Source: Oxytricha trifallax
Taxonomy: Eukaryota > Ciliophora > Spirotrichea > Sporadotrichida > Oxytrichidae
DNA: 64,000 nt
Reading direction: 5' to 3'
NCBI GenBank assembly: GCA_000711775.1
Contig: ARYC01017027.1
Location: 124,001 to 188,000 of the forward strand
Under the pieces are notes generated by a model that made no database searches, had not been told where the DNA came from, and saw nothing but the letters and a program-made list of their open reading frames with translations. Positions 1 through 11,640 of the stretch are shown one piece after another. A program made the position numbers and the translations under genes. Within the stretch, counting starts at the first letter, position 1, and each line of letters begins with the position of its first letter.

Positions 1-3000
1 AAAATATTTTTTTATAAATACATATGATAAAAATCTATTTTAGTAATAGAAAATTTACGATTTGCTTTTATAATTACAATAAAAATAAATTAAATTTAAA
101 TTTAATTCAATTTGATTAATATATTATATTTAATTAGCATTAATCATAATAATAATAAACTAGAGCATAAAATAAAAGTGATTAATATTTATTTATCCTT
201 TTTATTGTATTGCATATATTCAAATACAATTTCTAATATTTCAAATATAATATTAATAAATACAAAAAATAGGGAATTTAGATTTTTTGAAATACAAAAC
301 TGTAAAAAATTAATATCACTAAGTAAATTCACATTAAATAAAGATGAAAATTTTAACATGGAAAAAAAAAAGTGATTTTAAGTTTGATGATGTTTTATCG
401 AATTACTTAAAATTTTATTATCAATTCATTTATTTTATTTATCAAACTAATTTTGTTTAGTGAAGGCATATTGATTGACTGTGAATTGAAAAATAAATAA
501 TTTGCCTGTAAATTTATTCGAATTTATGATAATTATGTAAGTATCATATTTTTTTGTAATGTATTATGCAAAAATTATAAAAGGTTGTTAAACCATATTT
601 TAAATGCAGCATGATCCTGAAATTATTGTAATTGATTATATTAACGGATTTATATTTCAAAATCAATGACTTATTTTGTCATATTTGATAAGGAAGCTTA
701 TGTTAGAATTACATTTAGAGAGTATTTGAAATTTTGTAAACACTTCTTTTCTTTAATATTTTAATATAATGATTATTTTTGTTAATTTATTAATTGAAAC
801 ATATATAGTTAATAATATATTTTATTAGAAATAATTATAATATAATATTCCACACAATTAATGAGTAAATATTGTAAAGAAAAAAATAAAAAAATAAAAA
901 ATGCTAATCTAATTTTAATTTGTTTAATATTTTAAAATAAAAAATAACTTTTAGATATTTAATATTTTTTCTTAAATACTATTATATTAAATAAATAATC
1001 GTAATTTCAGATTAAAACCTTTTGGTAATTATTTAATATTTCTTTTTTTATTAAATAAATATAAATACTCAATTATATAACTAATAAATTCTATCCAAAA
1101 ATATTAATAATTTATTTCTTGATAATAAAATAAGATATTTTATAAAAAAAGAGAGTTTCTTAATAATAATATTATTTATTTAAATCAAAAAATTAAAATT
1201 TTTTAAACTAAACAAAAATTAAATATAAATAATTATTTCTATATTATCTAAAATATTGAAGATTAGGAATATTAAAAATTATTCATTTGCAATGCTTACT
1301 TTTTGAATTTTTAAATCATACTAAATCATTTATATTCACAATATATTAAAAAGTATTTTTATTGAAATTTAAATTTATAATTTAGCAATAATTAGATGTG
1401 ATTTCTGGACAATTTCAAATTACGCTTTGTGTTCAAAACTAATAACTATATTCCTTGAATAAATTGTACAAAATTAATGTCTAAAAATTTTATTAAGATT
1501 ATAAGCATAGTGAAAACTAGAAATAATTAGATTCAGTCAAAATAGTGACAAATTTTTGAATATATAAAATCTTTAAAAACACAGATGTTATAAATAAATC
1601 ACTCTTCAAACATTATTATAATTATTTTTAATAATTTTACATGATTTATATTAATTATATTTAAAAATGGGCGCAAGTGATAAATATTATATTTTTACTA
1701 CTTGCGCCCATTTCTTTTATAATTAATTTAGAAATATTAATAACTAATTATTTTGATATGTTTTTTTAGTATTTATGAAATTACTTTTCTAACTAAATAA
1801 AATTAAATTTATTCATTTTAATTTCTATATAGATAAAAAATTTATTTTGTACAATAAAAAAATTTTTTTTTTAAGATTTGATACCTAAAATAGAATATTA
1901 ACTTAAAATTACTTATAATTAATATAAGGAATATATTTAATTTAATTTTAAATAAAAACAAACTTCATTTCTATTTCAAATTATTAATTAATTTACTTAA
2001 AGATATTAATTAGTAAAACTAATAAAAAACATGTGATTAAGTGGCAATATTAATAAGTAAAAAATACTTGAATTCATAAAAATCTAAGATTCTTTATTTA
2101 TTCAAGCAATTTTTAATAAATAATGTTAAAAATATTATAAGAAAATAAAAATATATCTCTTTGTATTTAAGGATTTCTATATTCGCATTTTTATTCTATT
2201 TTGACTCATTGCAAAAATAAGAAATGATTAATGGCAATATCATTTATTTTATTTCTCCAATACTTTTCATATAATAAGCAAATAGTTGCAAAACATGATT
2301 TTTAAATAGCAATTGTTGGTAAAAGATTTTCTCTTTTTTGAATAATCAAAACTTTAAAATGAAACATAATAAAATTCATGAATGAATAGATTTTTTCTAA
2401 TTTTTATTATCTATTGTATTATTTAAATTTACAAATAATTAGGCAAAACTAAAAATTTTAATAACTTAAAGTTAATTGATAAATAATACTGCAAAATAAG
2501 ATAAAATTTAATTTTTATTAAAATTTATTAGTATTTTGATAATCATATTTTAATTATTAAATTCAATAATATACTAATATTATAAATAGTGCTACAATTC
2601 CCTTGTAGACTCGATCATTAAATCCACAAAAAAAAGTGATTGATCTTAGTGTAAATTTTGTGGAAATAAATAATTATTAGCATTTATTATATTAATGAAT
2701 AAAATTTAGTTGCATATTTTAAAAATAAGTTGTTAGTTGGGATTTTCCTCATAATTCAAATTTTAATTTTTATTGATAAATATTGAAATCAAGGCACAAA
2801 GAGGTGTGGTATTTTGCGAATAAGACTAAGATATTGTGAGTAGGACAAACGATTGTGTATTTTGGCTAAATAATTGCGAAATTTATTAATTATCTTAGTT
2901 AATATGCGAAAGATTGTAATATTAAAAAATAAGAAGGGACTTCAAGAAACAGTAGTGGTTACATATGGCATAGCCCATTATATGGGATAATTAAGATTTT

Positions 3001-4260
3001 TTATGATTAAGGTCTATTCAGAGTTCTAAAATTCAGTTATAATGCTCCATTATACTTTGAATATAATGTTAAGTTTTGTTAAAATGGCTTTAAAGTCTCA
3101 TTTCTAGTTTTCTTAATCTATACCAATACCTTGCTCTTCAGTCATGTTCACAATCACTGGTATTTAGCAAATAATGCTATAAATTTTATCCTATCTTGTT
3201 CAAAATATAAATTATTTCAACATTATCATATTACTTTGATTTTACCAATAATCCTAACTTATCAAGCATATATTGTTATTTTAGATAAATAAATTTCAAA
3301 TATCTAACTGTTTAGAGTTTCTAATCCATTTTGATTTTAACTTAAAATATAAAACTTAAGCTATTGCGTTAGCATTTTATTTATGATTACTTTTTATTTT
3401 AAAAATTACTCTTGCTATTATATCTTGTTTTTTATATTATAAAGTTATCATATAAACATTATAAACTTCATACATTCTGATTAAATATAGAGAAAAAAAA
3501 TTAAATCAATTTTCATTAAATGTTTCACATTTAATGGACTGCATGTTTATATGCTTCTCTATCATATTTATATAATATTAAATAATTAAACACTCATCAT
3601 ACTATTTATTTATAGTAAAGTCGATAGTATATTAATTTAATGGCTGCTATATACTTTTATTATTATTTTAGTAATATTATTACGTTATAATTTAATATTT
3701 TAATAATAAACAATTAGTTTTATATACAATTAATAAATTATTATTGGTTTATTGCGGTACTGTAGACCAGCTCCAACTACGATAAGCCGATGTCACTGTT
3801 CAACAAAATTTAATGATATATTATAATTAACAGTAATAAATTAAAATAACTATTTATCAATAAAATATTTATATTTATTAGAAATTGTAAGAATATAATA
3901 CAATTAAAATTATTTAAAATACTAAAAACAATAACAAAATCATTTATATATTTTGATTTTAATTGTATGCAATTATCACATTTACGTTAATTTAAATCCA
4001 AAATAATTCTTAAAAATTAAAAAAAATTTTCTGAAAGAGGAGAATTAAAAGATATAGATAATTAATCTTGGGAAATTTTATAAGATATAAAAAAAATTAA
4101 TAATTTATATTTTAAATACAAAAATGGAAATATGATTTATCATTATTTATAGAACTTTGAAAATTAAAAAAATCAAAAAATAATTAAATTAATTTTGAAA
4201 TATTGTATATTCAAATAAATATAATAAAAGATATGGATAGCATTTTATGATTGATTGATT
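1..4260. other. AT-rich germline DNA, no gene seen
   Basis: Very AT-rich sequence in which no frame shows sustained non-repetitive coding character. Open frames occur here, but with TGA as the only stop codon they are expected by chance. A small island of more balanced composition lies at about 3745-3805, and an exact hairpin lies at 1665-1713. I see no RNA gene and no recognisable mobile element. Confidence 0.6.
1665..1713. repeat. 14-bp perfect hairpin in AT-rich DNA
   Basis: AAATGGGCGCAAGT at 1665-1678 is repeated in inverted orientation at 1700-1713, leaving a 21-nt AT loop. The stem is GC-rich within DNA that is otherwise nearly all A and T, so it is unlikely to arise by chance. It could be the collapsed ends of a small inverted-repeat element or a structured site. 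Function unknown. Confidence 0.7.
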
Positions 4261-4261
4261 A

Positions 4262-4401
4262 ATTTTTAGCAAATTAAGGAAGACATTATATTATGGCCGA
4301 TAATCACAACTTAATTCATTCTAGAAGGTGCCTGCCCACATGTTTATCCAGTAGTGAGAATCCTGATTCCACCCTAGTCGCTTGGTATGCGACACAGTGA
4401 C
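4262..4401. other. Left part of unidentified higher-GC segment
   Basis: About 140 bp of near-balanced base composition ending exactly at the left target duplication of the TBE. It continues on the other side of the TBE (8520-8890). Joining the two sides across the ACT duplication gives a segment of about 500 bp that was present before the TBE arrived. No reading frame, tRNA or known element was recognised in it. Confidence 0.5.
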
Positions 4402-4404
4402 ACT

Positions 4405-4489
4405 CAAAACCCCAAAACCCCTTAATGAGGTTTATAAGTGCTTTGATTTGTAGGGTATAGTTGGGGTCTTATTGGGGTTAGTAGAGAAA
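4405..4489. repeat. TBE-A left terminal inverted repeat
   Basis: Pairs with 8433-8516. The first 17 bases are C4A4 telomere repeat; the remainder is the TBE-specific inverted repeat shared almost base for base with copy B at 53024. Confidence 0.95.
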
Positions 4490-4543
4490 ACGCAGGTTTT
4501 TTATGAATTTAATTAATATTCAATGAGTATTACTGTACTTAAT

Positions 4544-5991
4544 TCAAACAAATTTTATCTGCTTATCTTTGTGATACCTCTTGAATTTAGCAGTCTGTAG
4601 TTGTTCTAGTATATCATCTAATGATTATCGTGGATATGCTGGAGCTTTTACGATGACCATCTCAACTATCTTCTTAATTTCATTGCATATTTCATCTTGC
4701 TTAATATGTTTAGCAGCCAAACTTATTGATTATTTCTCATGTTTTGTTCCAAAGTATGACATACTTTCCATATCGCACTCTAAGATAATTGCAGCTACCG
4801 CCCAAACATCCCATTATACAGAGCCATTTGTCCATTTCTCTCTTATAGGGAAGTATCCTGGAGTGCCTAAAACCTTAGCTAAAGTCACTATCTCTTGTCT
4901 TATTGCTCTGTTGAAATCTATGACTACTACTTCTAAAGGGCAGAGATTTAGCATTACATTTTCTGGCTTCAAATCTCTATGAACATACCCTAGATCATGG
5001 AGCTCTTTCACACCCTTAGTCATATCTGTGAGTATCTCATTCAAATCATCAGGATATCTATTATGGTAGAGATACTCTCTTAGAGACATTTCAAACTTCT
5101 TGAGTCTCAATGCAATAAAACCATGACCAAGTATAACTCCGTCGACTTAGCTAAGTTCTTGCATTATCTTTTCTAAGCCTCTCTCAGTACTATGTATTCA
5201 TTTGCAAACTCATTTTAATATTGCTCGTTCTTGATGAGATACTTGAATGGATATACCTTGTATGCGAATTCATCAACAACTATAAGTTTTACCTTGTTAG
5301 GTACGTCAATATTCAAATAGTTTTCAATACAGCTGCTTATGTCGACTGCATTTAATGCAGGTATATACATTGCTCTCTCTTATAAGCATGCAATATACAT
5401 ACCATTTGCTGGTTGGTTCATTGACTCAAACCGCTTCTATCTCTTAAGTCTCTCCTACTGCTCTATTTGTGAATCAAGAGAGTTATTTTTTCTTTTAGCA
5501 GGTACAAGCTTTTAAGTTTCCTCATCTTTAATCAGGAATTCGCTTAGATGATGCTTTTGCATATGTCTCTTTACTTTAGCTGAGTGAGTATAAGACTTCA
5601 TGCAGGTAGTGCATTAGTATCTACCATCTACTTTATCATGCTTGAAGTAGATCTTAGCTCTACCAGAGTGTACCTCTTTGATGTGTCTCTTCAAGCTAGA
5701 CTCAGTTGAGAAGAAATTTTAGCAGTCTTCACATTAAAATGTTTTAATTTTTTCTATTGGTTGCTGTTCCTTATCTTCCTCAACCAATTCAACTTATGTT
5801 TAAACTCCCATCTCAGCACTCTACTTCTTGTTTTAAACTTAAATTTTAAAGACCTCAGCTTCAAACTCTAGAGCTCTTAGCTCTACCTCCTTTTCAATAT
5901 AAATTACTTCTGGTTTCTTGGAGGAGCCAAAGTTGAGCAATGATTAACCTGTTCCAAGAGAAACTGCCTTACGATTTAAGTTAGCCGCCAT
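4544..5991 (-). CDS. TBE zinc-finger/protein-kinase protein (57-kDa type)
   Basis: Starts at an ATG at 5991 (MANLNRKAVSLG) and ends at TGA 4544, read with TAA/TAG as Gln. The N-terminal half carries two C2H2 zinc fingers: CEDCQNFFSTE...HIKEVH and CTTCMKSY...HMQKHH. The C-terminal half is a protein-kinase-like domain with HRDLKPENV, then DFNRA in place of the usual DFG, then GTPGYF and WDVWAVAA. The zinc-finger and kinase halves lie in different frames, with the switch near 5180-5200. Copy B (55202-56649) has exactly the same 1448-nt span and the same frame switch. Known TBEs encode this fusion. Its exact role is not established, although DNA binding plus phosphorylation is the obvious inference. 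The DFN motif suggests weak or altered catalysis. Confidence 0.85.
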
Positions 5992-6575
5992 GTTTAAATT
6001 CAAATTTAAATTTCTATTATTAATAAGTAAAAACCTCACTGGCTATACTAACTTTGTATAGGAGCTGGCACTGCAACAACAATGGTTGATTCTTAGGTGT
6101 TAGACATCATATTTATACTTAGTTTATAACTATAAATTTTCTAATTTTATGCTTAATATTTTTAATTTTGGTACCAACTGAGAATAAATTCAGGTTGGTA
6201 CTGGTACCAATTAGGTTTTGAACCATTTGGAACTTTTCCATTAAAACCTCATTAGTTAAAAACTAGGTACTAATAAGTTTTGGTACTATTAAATTGGTAC
6301 CAATTAAATTTAAACGAATTTAGTACCGGTACTAATCAAATTTAAACAAATTTAGTACTAATTTAATGGAACTAAATTGATAAAAATGGAGCTCCATCTC
6401 TGAAGTTTGTTACAGCTTCTGCCAGCTTTCTCCACGTATCCTTACCAGGTTGACCTCCTATAAGATGCCCATATTTAATACTAAGATTTTTAACAATAGG
6501 ATCCAGAACTCTATATATTAAAATTTGAAATTCAATAACAAGAGAAGGAACAAGGTGGAATCTATAAGTTCTGCA

Positions 6576-7345
6576 ATGAAGAGGGTTGAAGCTTAAGAAA
6601 TGATCTCAAGATTTAGAAGCAAGGAAGATCTCTATCGATACCTCACTTAGCATGGTAAGCATGTGACATATACTTAATCATATACTATAGTGGGTTTATT
6701 CCTTCCAACGATGGAAGGTACCAAAATTTCATTCTTAAAAGCTATACTCTGCGATGAGAAGAAAGCCTTCAAAAACAGTGATATAAAGTTGATAGATATA
6801 CCAAACTACCCAGAGATTTCAGTCACTAATCTCTACGAGGATGCGATGAAAGAAGAAGAGTTGGTAGTTTATCTTCCTACCAAGAAACAACTCTCTAACA
6901 AGCTTCCAGAAAGGAGCTTCTTCTTTGGAGTTCTTGGCACTTTAAGAGAGAGTTATCTCAGAGAGATCATTGAAGAAGCTCACAAAAAACGCTACTCTAT
7001 TTCTCCTGAAGATTAAAAGAAGCAAGGCATACTAATAAGCGAGACCTGGCTCGCTGAGCTTAAGAAGCATCCATTCCTCTCTCGTAAGCTTTGATTCATA
7101 ACTTTGTAGGGAAACCTGGAACTGGTATATTCCTAATGAAAGAGCATGCGAAGGTTCACAGAGAGAGAAAGTCATAGACTATTTATGAAGTGAGCAAAAG
7201 ACTTTATAAAGATGTCTAAAAGCCAGAAGAAATGAACATAGATGCAGGAGCTGGCACAAAGAGAAGAAATATGGGTCCAAGCAAGCCATAAGAAGAGGAG
7301 AAGAAAGAGAAGCCAAACCCCTTTATGGGCCAATTTAATATGTGA
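6576..7345 (+). CDS. TBE 22-kDa-type protein
   Basis: Middle gene of the element, transcribed opposite to its neighbours. From the Met at 6576 (MKRVEAQEMISRFRS) the frame runs through a region containing FLPTMEGTKISFLKAIL and KKQLSNKLPERSFFFGVLG. A frame change near 7090 is followed by FVGKPGTGIFLMKEHAK and a charged C-terminus ending at TGA 7343-7345. An earlier in-frame start is possible. Function is unknown in the family. The order 57-kDa / 22-kDa / transposase matches described TBE elements. In copy B this gene has lost about 360 bp. Confidence 0.75.
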
Positions 7346-7386
7346 ATATATTCATTCGTTTAAATCTAAAACTTATTTATAAACAT

Positions 7387-8415
7387 TCATTCTTCCTTCT
7401 CTCGCACAAACTGTTGTCTTATCTACGCTTACTCTCTTACAGCTGCTTTGAATCAAGTCAACTGTATCGATAGGCAAGTCATGCATAAGATGATACAGCA
7501 GCAGCTTCTTGTAGTGAGTCTTGATTTAACTCCAGTAGAATTCTATTCCATTAAATTAAGGACTATAAGGAACGTTATAAACAGGAGTTATATTTAGGTC
7601 TTCATAAGCTTTCTTAGACACCTTAGTCTTATGAACTGATAGGTTATCAACAAACAGGATGATCTCTTGGTTGCTATACTTCTCTCTGAGCTTATGTAGG
7701 AACTCTATATACTACTCTCGCTTAATAGAGCGAGGGTGAATCACATAACTCTCTAAGCCTGAATCTTCACTTATACCAGCTAAAATTGCATGGGTGACTA
7801 CCTTCACTTTTTAGTCATAGACTTCTATATTATCATACTTCTTATACCATGACTTATTGATAAAAGTGTTGAAAGTAAACACAGCTTCATCTGCATGTAG
7901 GAACTTGATGTTATTATCAATAGCTCTCTGCATTTAATCATGTATATAGTTTAAATTATTACTATAAAATGGCACTGTAAAATCAATCACTCTCTTCACT
8001 CTGTTGACAGTCTTGAAAGTAATACCATTTCTTCTATAAATGTTGGCTATAGTCTAAGGAGAGATGCGCATATCAGGAAACTTGCGATGAACATTACAGC
8101 TCGCTAGTCTAGAGGAAAGTGTGCCCAATACTTTAAAGTCTTAGAGTCACAGAGGTGGTCAATATGGTGCTGTGAGAACTTTTATTTTCTAGCAGGATGC
8201 TTTCAAGTACCAGAATTAAAATGCTAAACAGCTAACATGCAGTGATACCTAACAGTAGAGGCACTCTTGTGTAAGAGCTTTGCAATAGCTGCATAATTCA
8301 ATACTGGTTTGACTTAATCTATATTAATACTCGTACCATACCTAAGCTGAAGCAGTAAATCTAAATATTTCTCATCATAAATCGACCCTAAATTTCGCTA
8401 ATTTCTATTTCTCAT
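7387..8415 (-). CDS. TBE transposase (42-kDa type, DDE)
   Basis: Reads from the Met at 8415 (MRNRNQRNLGSIYDEKYL) to TGA 7387. An N-terminal helix-turn-helix-like stretch (AAIAKLLHKSASTVRYH) is followed by a second (ISPQTIANIYRRNGITF). The catalytic core shows the IS630/Tc1/mariner signature: FLHADEAVF (first Asp), ILFVDNLSVHKTK (second Asp) and YNVPYSPQFNGIEFYW (Glu). The enzyme would cut the element ends and join them at ANT targets in the nucleus. The N-terminal third lies in more than one frame, with a TGA after the first domain that is shared with copy B. This copy therefore looks inactive unless the frame is restored by splicing. Confidence 0.88.
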
Positions 8416-8432
8416 TTTGTAAATTGGCCTAA

Positions 8433-8516
8433 TTTCTCTACTAACCCCAATAAGACCCCAACTATACCCTACAAATCAAAGCACTTATAAACCTCACTAA
8501 GGGGTTTTGGGGTTTG
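8433..8516. repeat. TBE-A right terminal inverted repeat
   Basis: Inverted copy of 4405-4489 with a handful of differences, including a one-base shorter outermost A run. It is followed directly by the ACT target duplication. Confidence 0.95.
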
Positions 8517-8519
8517 ACT

Positions 8520-8890
8520 GTCTAACAGCTAGTCTATACGTCTGCTGGAATATTTGGATGATTAGTCCACTCCAGACTCCTTCCCCATATACTCCTAACT
8601 GCGAAAAGAAGGGGCATCCACCCTAATAAAGTTGTGTATCAAAAGAGTTTGCCAACCACTTAGCTACTACCTACTCCAGTTTTTCTCTTCCAATGAGAGG
8701 CTAGTAGTCTCAACGCAAAATGGGCGCCTACCTCCCAAGTTGTCACTTAAGCCACTATACGATCCACGCGACTGAATGCAAAGCTATATGTGCAAGCTGA
8801 AGAGCATTAGAAGCAGTAGGTAGGTATCCAGGTTCACCACGAGGAGGTGGGTGGCTGAACCCAACTGGCCAACTTTAAATGCCAATAATT
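8520..8890. other. Right part of unidentified higher-GC segment
   Basis: Continuation of 4262-4401 after removal of the TBE. It has near-balanced composition and no clear reading frame. The last 35 bp (TGGCCAACTTTAAATGCC and following) resemble the inner ends of the MITE arms found at 9352-9751 and 26459-26872. The segment may therefore be cargo of a larger relative of that MITE. I tested it by eye for tRNA cloverleaf and SINE box B features and found none convincing. Confidence 0.4.
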
Positions 8891-9350
8891 TAATGGATAA
8901 TTAATATAATTTAAATTAAACTAAATGATAAATTAAATAAATTTAATTATTTAAATATAAATTGCAAATATGTTTTAATTATTGATAGTTAAAAATATTA
9001 TATTATCTAATATTAATATTTTATACTATTTTTTTTCAATTAAAATCATTTAATTTATTTTATTAACTTCCATATTTCAGGCTATGATTAAATTAAAAAA
9101 TATAATAAATTTATCTATTAGATAATTATATAAATTTAAATTATTTGAAATTATCAAAAATTATAATAAAGGTTTCTCAGTTTTATTTATATAGAATATT
9201 TAAAATATTTATAATTTATTTATGTGAGTAAATATAGTTATTTCATTATTATTTATTAAAAAATTTAATTTAATTTTATTATCAATGTCATAAATCTTCT
9301 TTTTATAATAACTATAACTTATTTTTACTTTTTTGTGAATAAATATTAAT
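8891..9350. other. AT-rich spacer
   Basis: AT-rich sequence between the higher-GC segment and the MITE. Nothing recognised. Confidence 0.5.
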
Positions 9351-9351
9351 A

Positions 9352-9751
9352 TTGTTGTAATACATTTGAATTTGGAAAATTAATTAAAATTAAATTATTA
9401 ATAATTGAAATTATTTTCAGATAAATTTAAGGAAACCTTGGCAAAATGGAACTTGTTCGATTGAAAATAGCTGGGCTTTACTTTTAGAGGTACCCCTCTA
9501 TCGCGTCTTTAGAGCGGGATAACTCGACTTTAATTTTGAGTGATTTGTTTGGTTGATTAATGCCAAAATTAAAGTCAATTATCTCGCTCCAGGGATGCTA
9601 TAAAATAGTACCCAATAGTAAAGTCCAGCTAATTTTGAATTCTCTATCGAATGAGCCCAAGATCGTTTAAATTGGACAACTTTAACTGCCATGATTTTGA
9701 ATAATAATAAATTATTTTATATATTTTCCAAATTCAAATGTATTTCTACAA
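9352..9751. repeat. Inverted-repeat MITE, copy 1
   Basis: A roughly 400-bp foldback element. Its left arm starts TTGTTGTAATACATTTG and its right arm ends with the complement of TTGTAGAAATACATTTG. The arms contain the block GGGCTTTACT...TCTATCG and its complement TAAAGTCCAGCTAATTTTG. TA lies on both sides (9350-9351 and 9752-9753), as expected for a Tc1/mariner-type target duplication. It carries no gene. It belongs to the same family as 26459-26872, but its arms have diverged from each other, so this copy is older. Confidence 0.88.
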
Positions 9752-9753
9752 TA

Positions 9754-10945
9754 TTATAACATTTTTATGGAGCAAAAATTATATTTTATAAATAAATCTG
9801 ATGAAATATTATTATAATAAAAAAAATAAAGAGATGCTTTTATTTTTACAATAAAAATAAATTTAATTTAAATCTAAATTCAATTTAATTATTTTTTATT
9901 AGAATTTTAATAATAATAAACTAGAGTATAAATTAAAAGTAATTTATATTTTTAATCCTTTTTATTGTGCTGCCAATAATCAAATATAATTATTTAAAAT
10001 GTTTAATAAATATAAGAATCCTATTTTATTAATTATATATATTTATATTATAAAAATAAAATAATGAGATTACTATATAACGCGCAATAAAACAAATATC
10101 TTATCATTTTTTTAATTGTTATGTTGCTAAATATAAATAATTTCTTTGCAATTAAATCTATAATAATTTATAAAAGCAATTATTGATAATAAATTTTTTT
10201 TTTCCTAAAATTTATTCATAAATAATATATTCAATTCAATTTTCAAAAATAAAATAAATTTCTATTTTAATTTTTTGATTTGGAATTAAATTATAAAATA
10301 CCTTTATTATACTTTATAATTTAAATATTAAGAAAGAAATATTTTTAATATATGTTTTAGAAATAAATTTAATTCAAATTAAAACTATTTATTTTATTAT
10401 AAATATATATTTTGATTTGTAACTATAAATTAAATAATTTCATAAGATATAGTTTACTTTAAAATAATAAATATATAGTATAATAAGTATATTTATAATT
10501 TTATTTTTCTTAAGTTTTGTTTAAATCCTTTCATTTTAATCATAATTAACACTAATAACAAATATTAGAATATCATGCCATAAAAATGTCTTGTATGTTT
10601 AATCCAAAAATCAATATTTGTAAATAATTGATGATTATGATTAAAATTATTGATATATATTTCTAATATTAATAATTTATTTTTCTTGCTTTTCTAATTT
10701 AATTATTTTCATTTATAATGACCTCCATTTTATTATAATTAAGGCCAAGAGTAGAATGCTTTAATTAATTAATTAAACTTTTCATGTTAAAAAATAATTT
10801 TGACTTTTCTTAACATTTTATTAATTTTATTACATGATTAAATTAATTAAAAGTAATTAATTGTAATTTAATGTATATTTGTGAGATATTATTAGTAAAA
10901 TAAAAATAATAAATAATACAATAAACTATAGAAATGTTGAAACAT
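9754..10945. other. AT-rich DNA, no gene seen
   Basis: Long AT runs without coding character on either strand. Confidence 0.5.
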
Positions 10946-10949
10946 TTTT

Positions 10950-11640
10950 GATAGGCATAATATTCAGAATTTTAATGACGTTATGAAGAGGTTCATAATT
11001 TAAACAATGGTATTTTGATAAATTAATTACGAGTTTAGAAACATAGTGTGACAATAAATATATATGATTAATATTTAAGATGAAATAAAGTGTAATATAT
11101 AAAATTAAAATAATAAGCGTCAAATATTTTAGAAGGCTGTGTTTTAATTCTTGTAATCAACTTCCTAAAATTTATTAGTAATATTCCTTTTATGTTTTGT
11201 GTTTTATAGACGTATTTAATCTATTTCTTTGCCTATCAAACTTAATTAAAGAGCTTCCTCTACATGTTTGAGCTTAAAAATAGACACCAGTGCTATCTTT
11301 ATTATATCGAACATAAATTTAAACTTTTTTTAATTAATAAAATCAATTACTTTCTTAATACAATTGACTTTCTTTTTTGTATATCCATTGTTTTTATATT
11401 TTTGTATGTTACCTTTGGATTAAAAGATTTTATGAAGCTATAGAAAATAGTGATGAAATTCACACTACTTCAAGTTAATAAGAAATAATACCAGTACTTA
11501 AGTGTCTTAAAATGAATTAATTGTAAAAAAAATGATCCTACTAAATATTAAAGTTCTCTTAGCCTATTGTAACGGAGTTGCTTTTTTTTCATATAAAAGA
11601 GCAATGGGCAGCTATACCTTATAGTAAAGTTGTAGGAGAT
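10950..11640 (-). pseudogene. Decayed TBE-like DDE transposase
   Basis: DNA on the minus strand aligns by eye with the TBE transposase. The stretch around 11340-11430 matches the region just before the catalytic core (ends VNCIKKVIDF, compare TBE VNRVKRVIDF). 11270-11310 matches the first-Asp region (compare FKLKHVEEAL with KFLHADEAV). A C-terminal piece at 10960-11040 (KYHCLNYEPLHNVIK) resembles TBE LLYHLMHDLPIDTVD. It is much more AT-rich than the two intact TBEs and has lost its frame, so it is an old relic. No terminal repeats were found nearby. Confidence 0.6.

Larger units (their letters stand above)
4405..8516 (-). mobile_element. TBE transposon (copy A), complete ends
   Basis: A 4112-bp telomere-bearing element of the Tc1/mariner-related TBE family of hypotrichs. 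The ends are inverted repeats of about 85 bp (4405-4489 and 8433-8516). The left end opens with CAAAACCCCAAAACCCC; the right end has one A fewer in its first run. The target duplication ACT (4402-4404 and 8517-8519) fits the ANT target known for TBEs. The element carries the family's three genes: a zinc-finger/kinase gene and the transposase on the minus strand and the 22-kDa gene between them on the plus strand. The frames of all three genes are interrupted in this copy. Known biology: TBEs are precisely removed during macronuclear development, and their transposases are thought to take part in genome rearrangement. Confidence 0.95.

Noticed and set aside
112-375. Open frame of 87 codons at the left end
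   Set aside because: Asn/Ile/Lys-rich composition typical of random AT-rich DNA. No domain, no IES structure and no continuation.
3745-3805. Possible tRNA in a small balanced-composition island
   Set aside because: No cloverleaf with matching acceptor and T-arm could be drawn.
4405-4425. C4A4 repeats as a real telomere or chromosome-end addition site
   Set aside because: They are the fixed ends of the TBE, flanked by target duplications, not added telomeres.
4581-4982. Plus-strand frame of 133 codons
   Set aside because: Antisense shadow of the TBE kinase domain.
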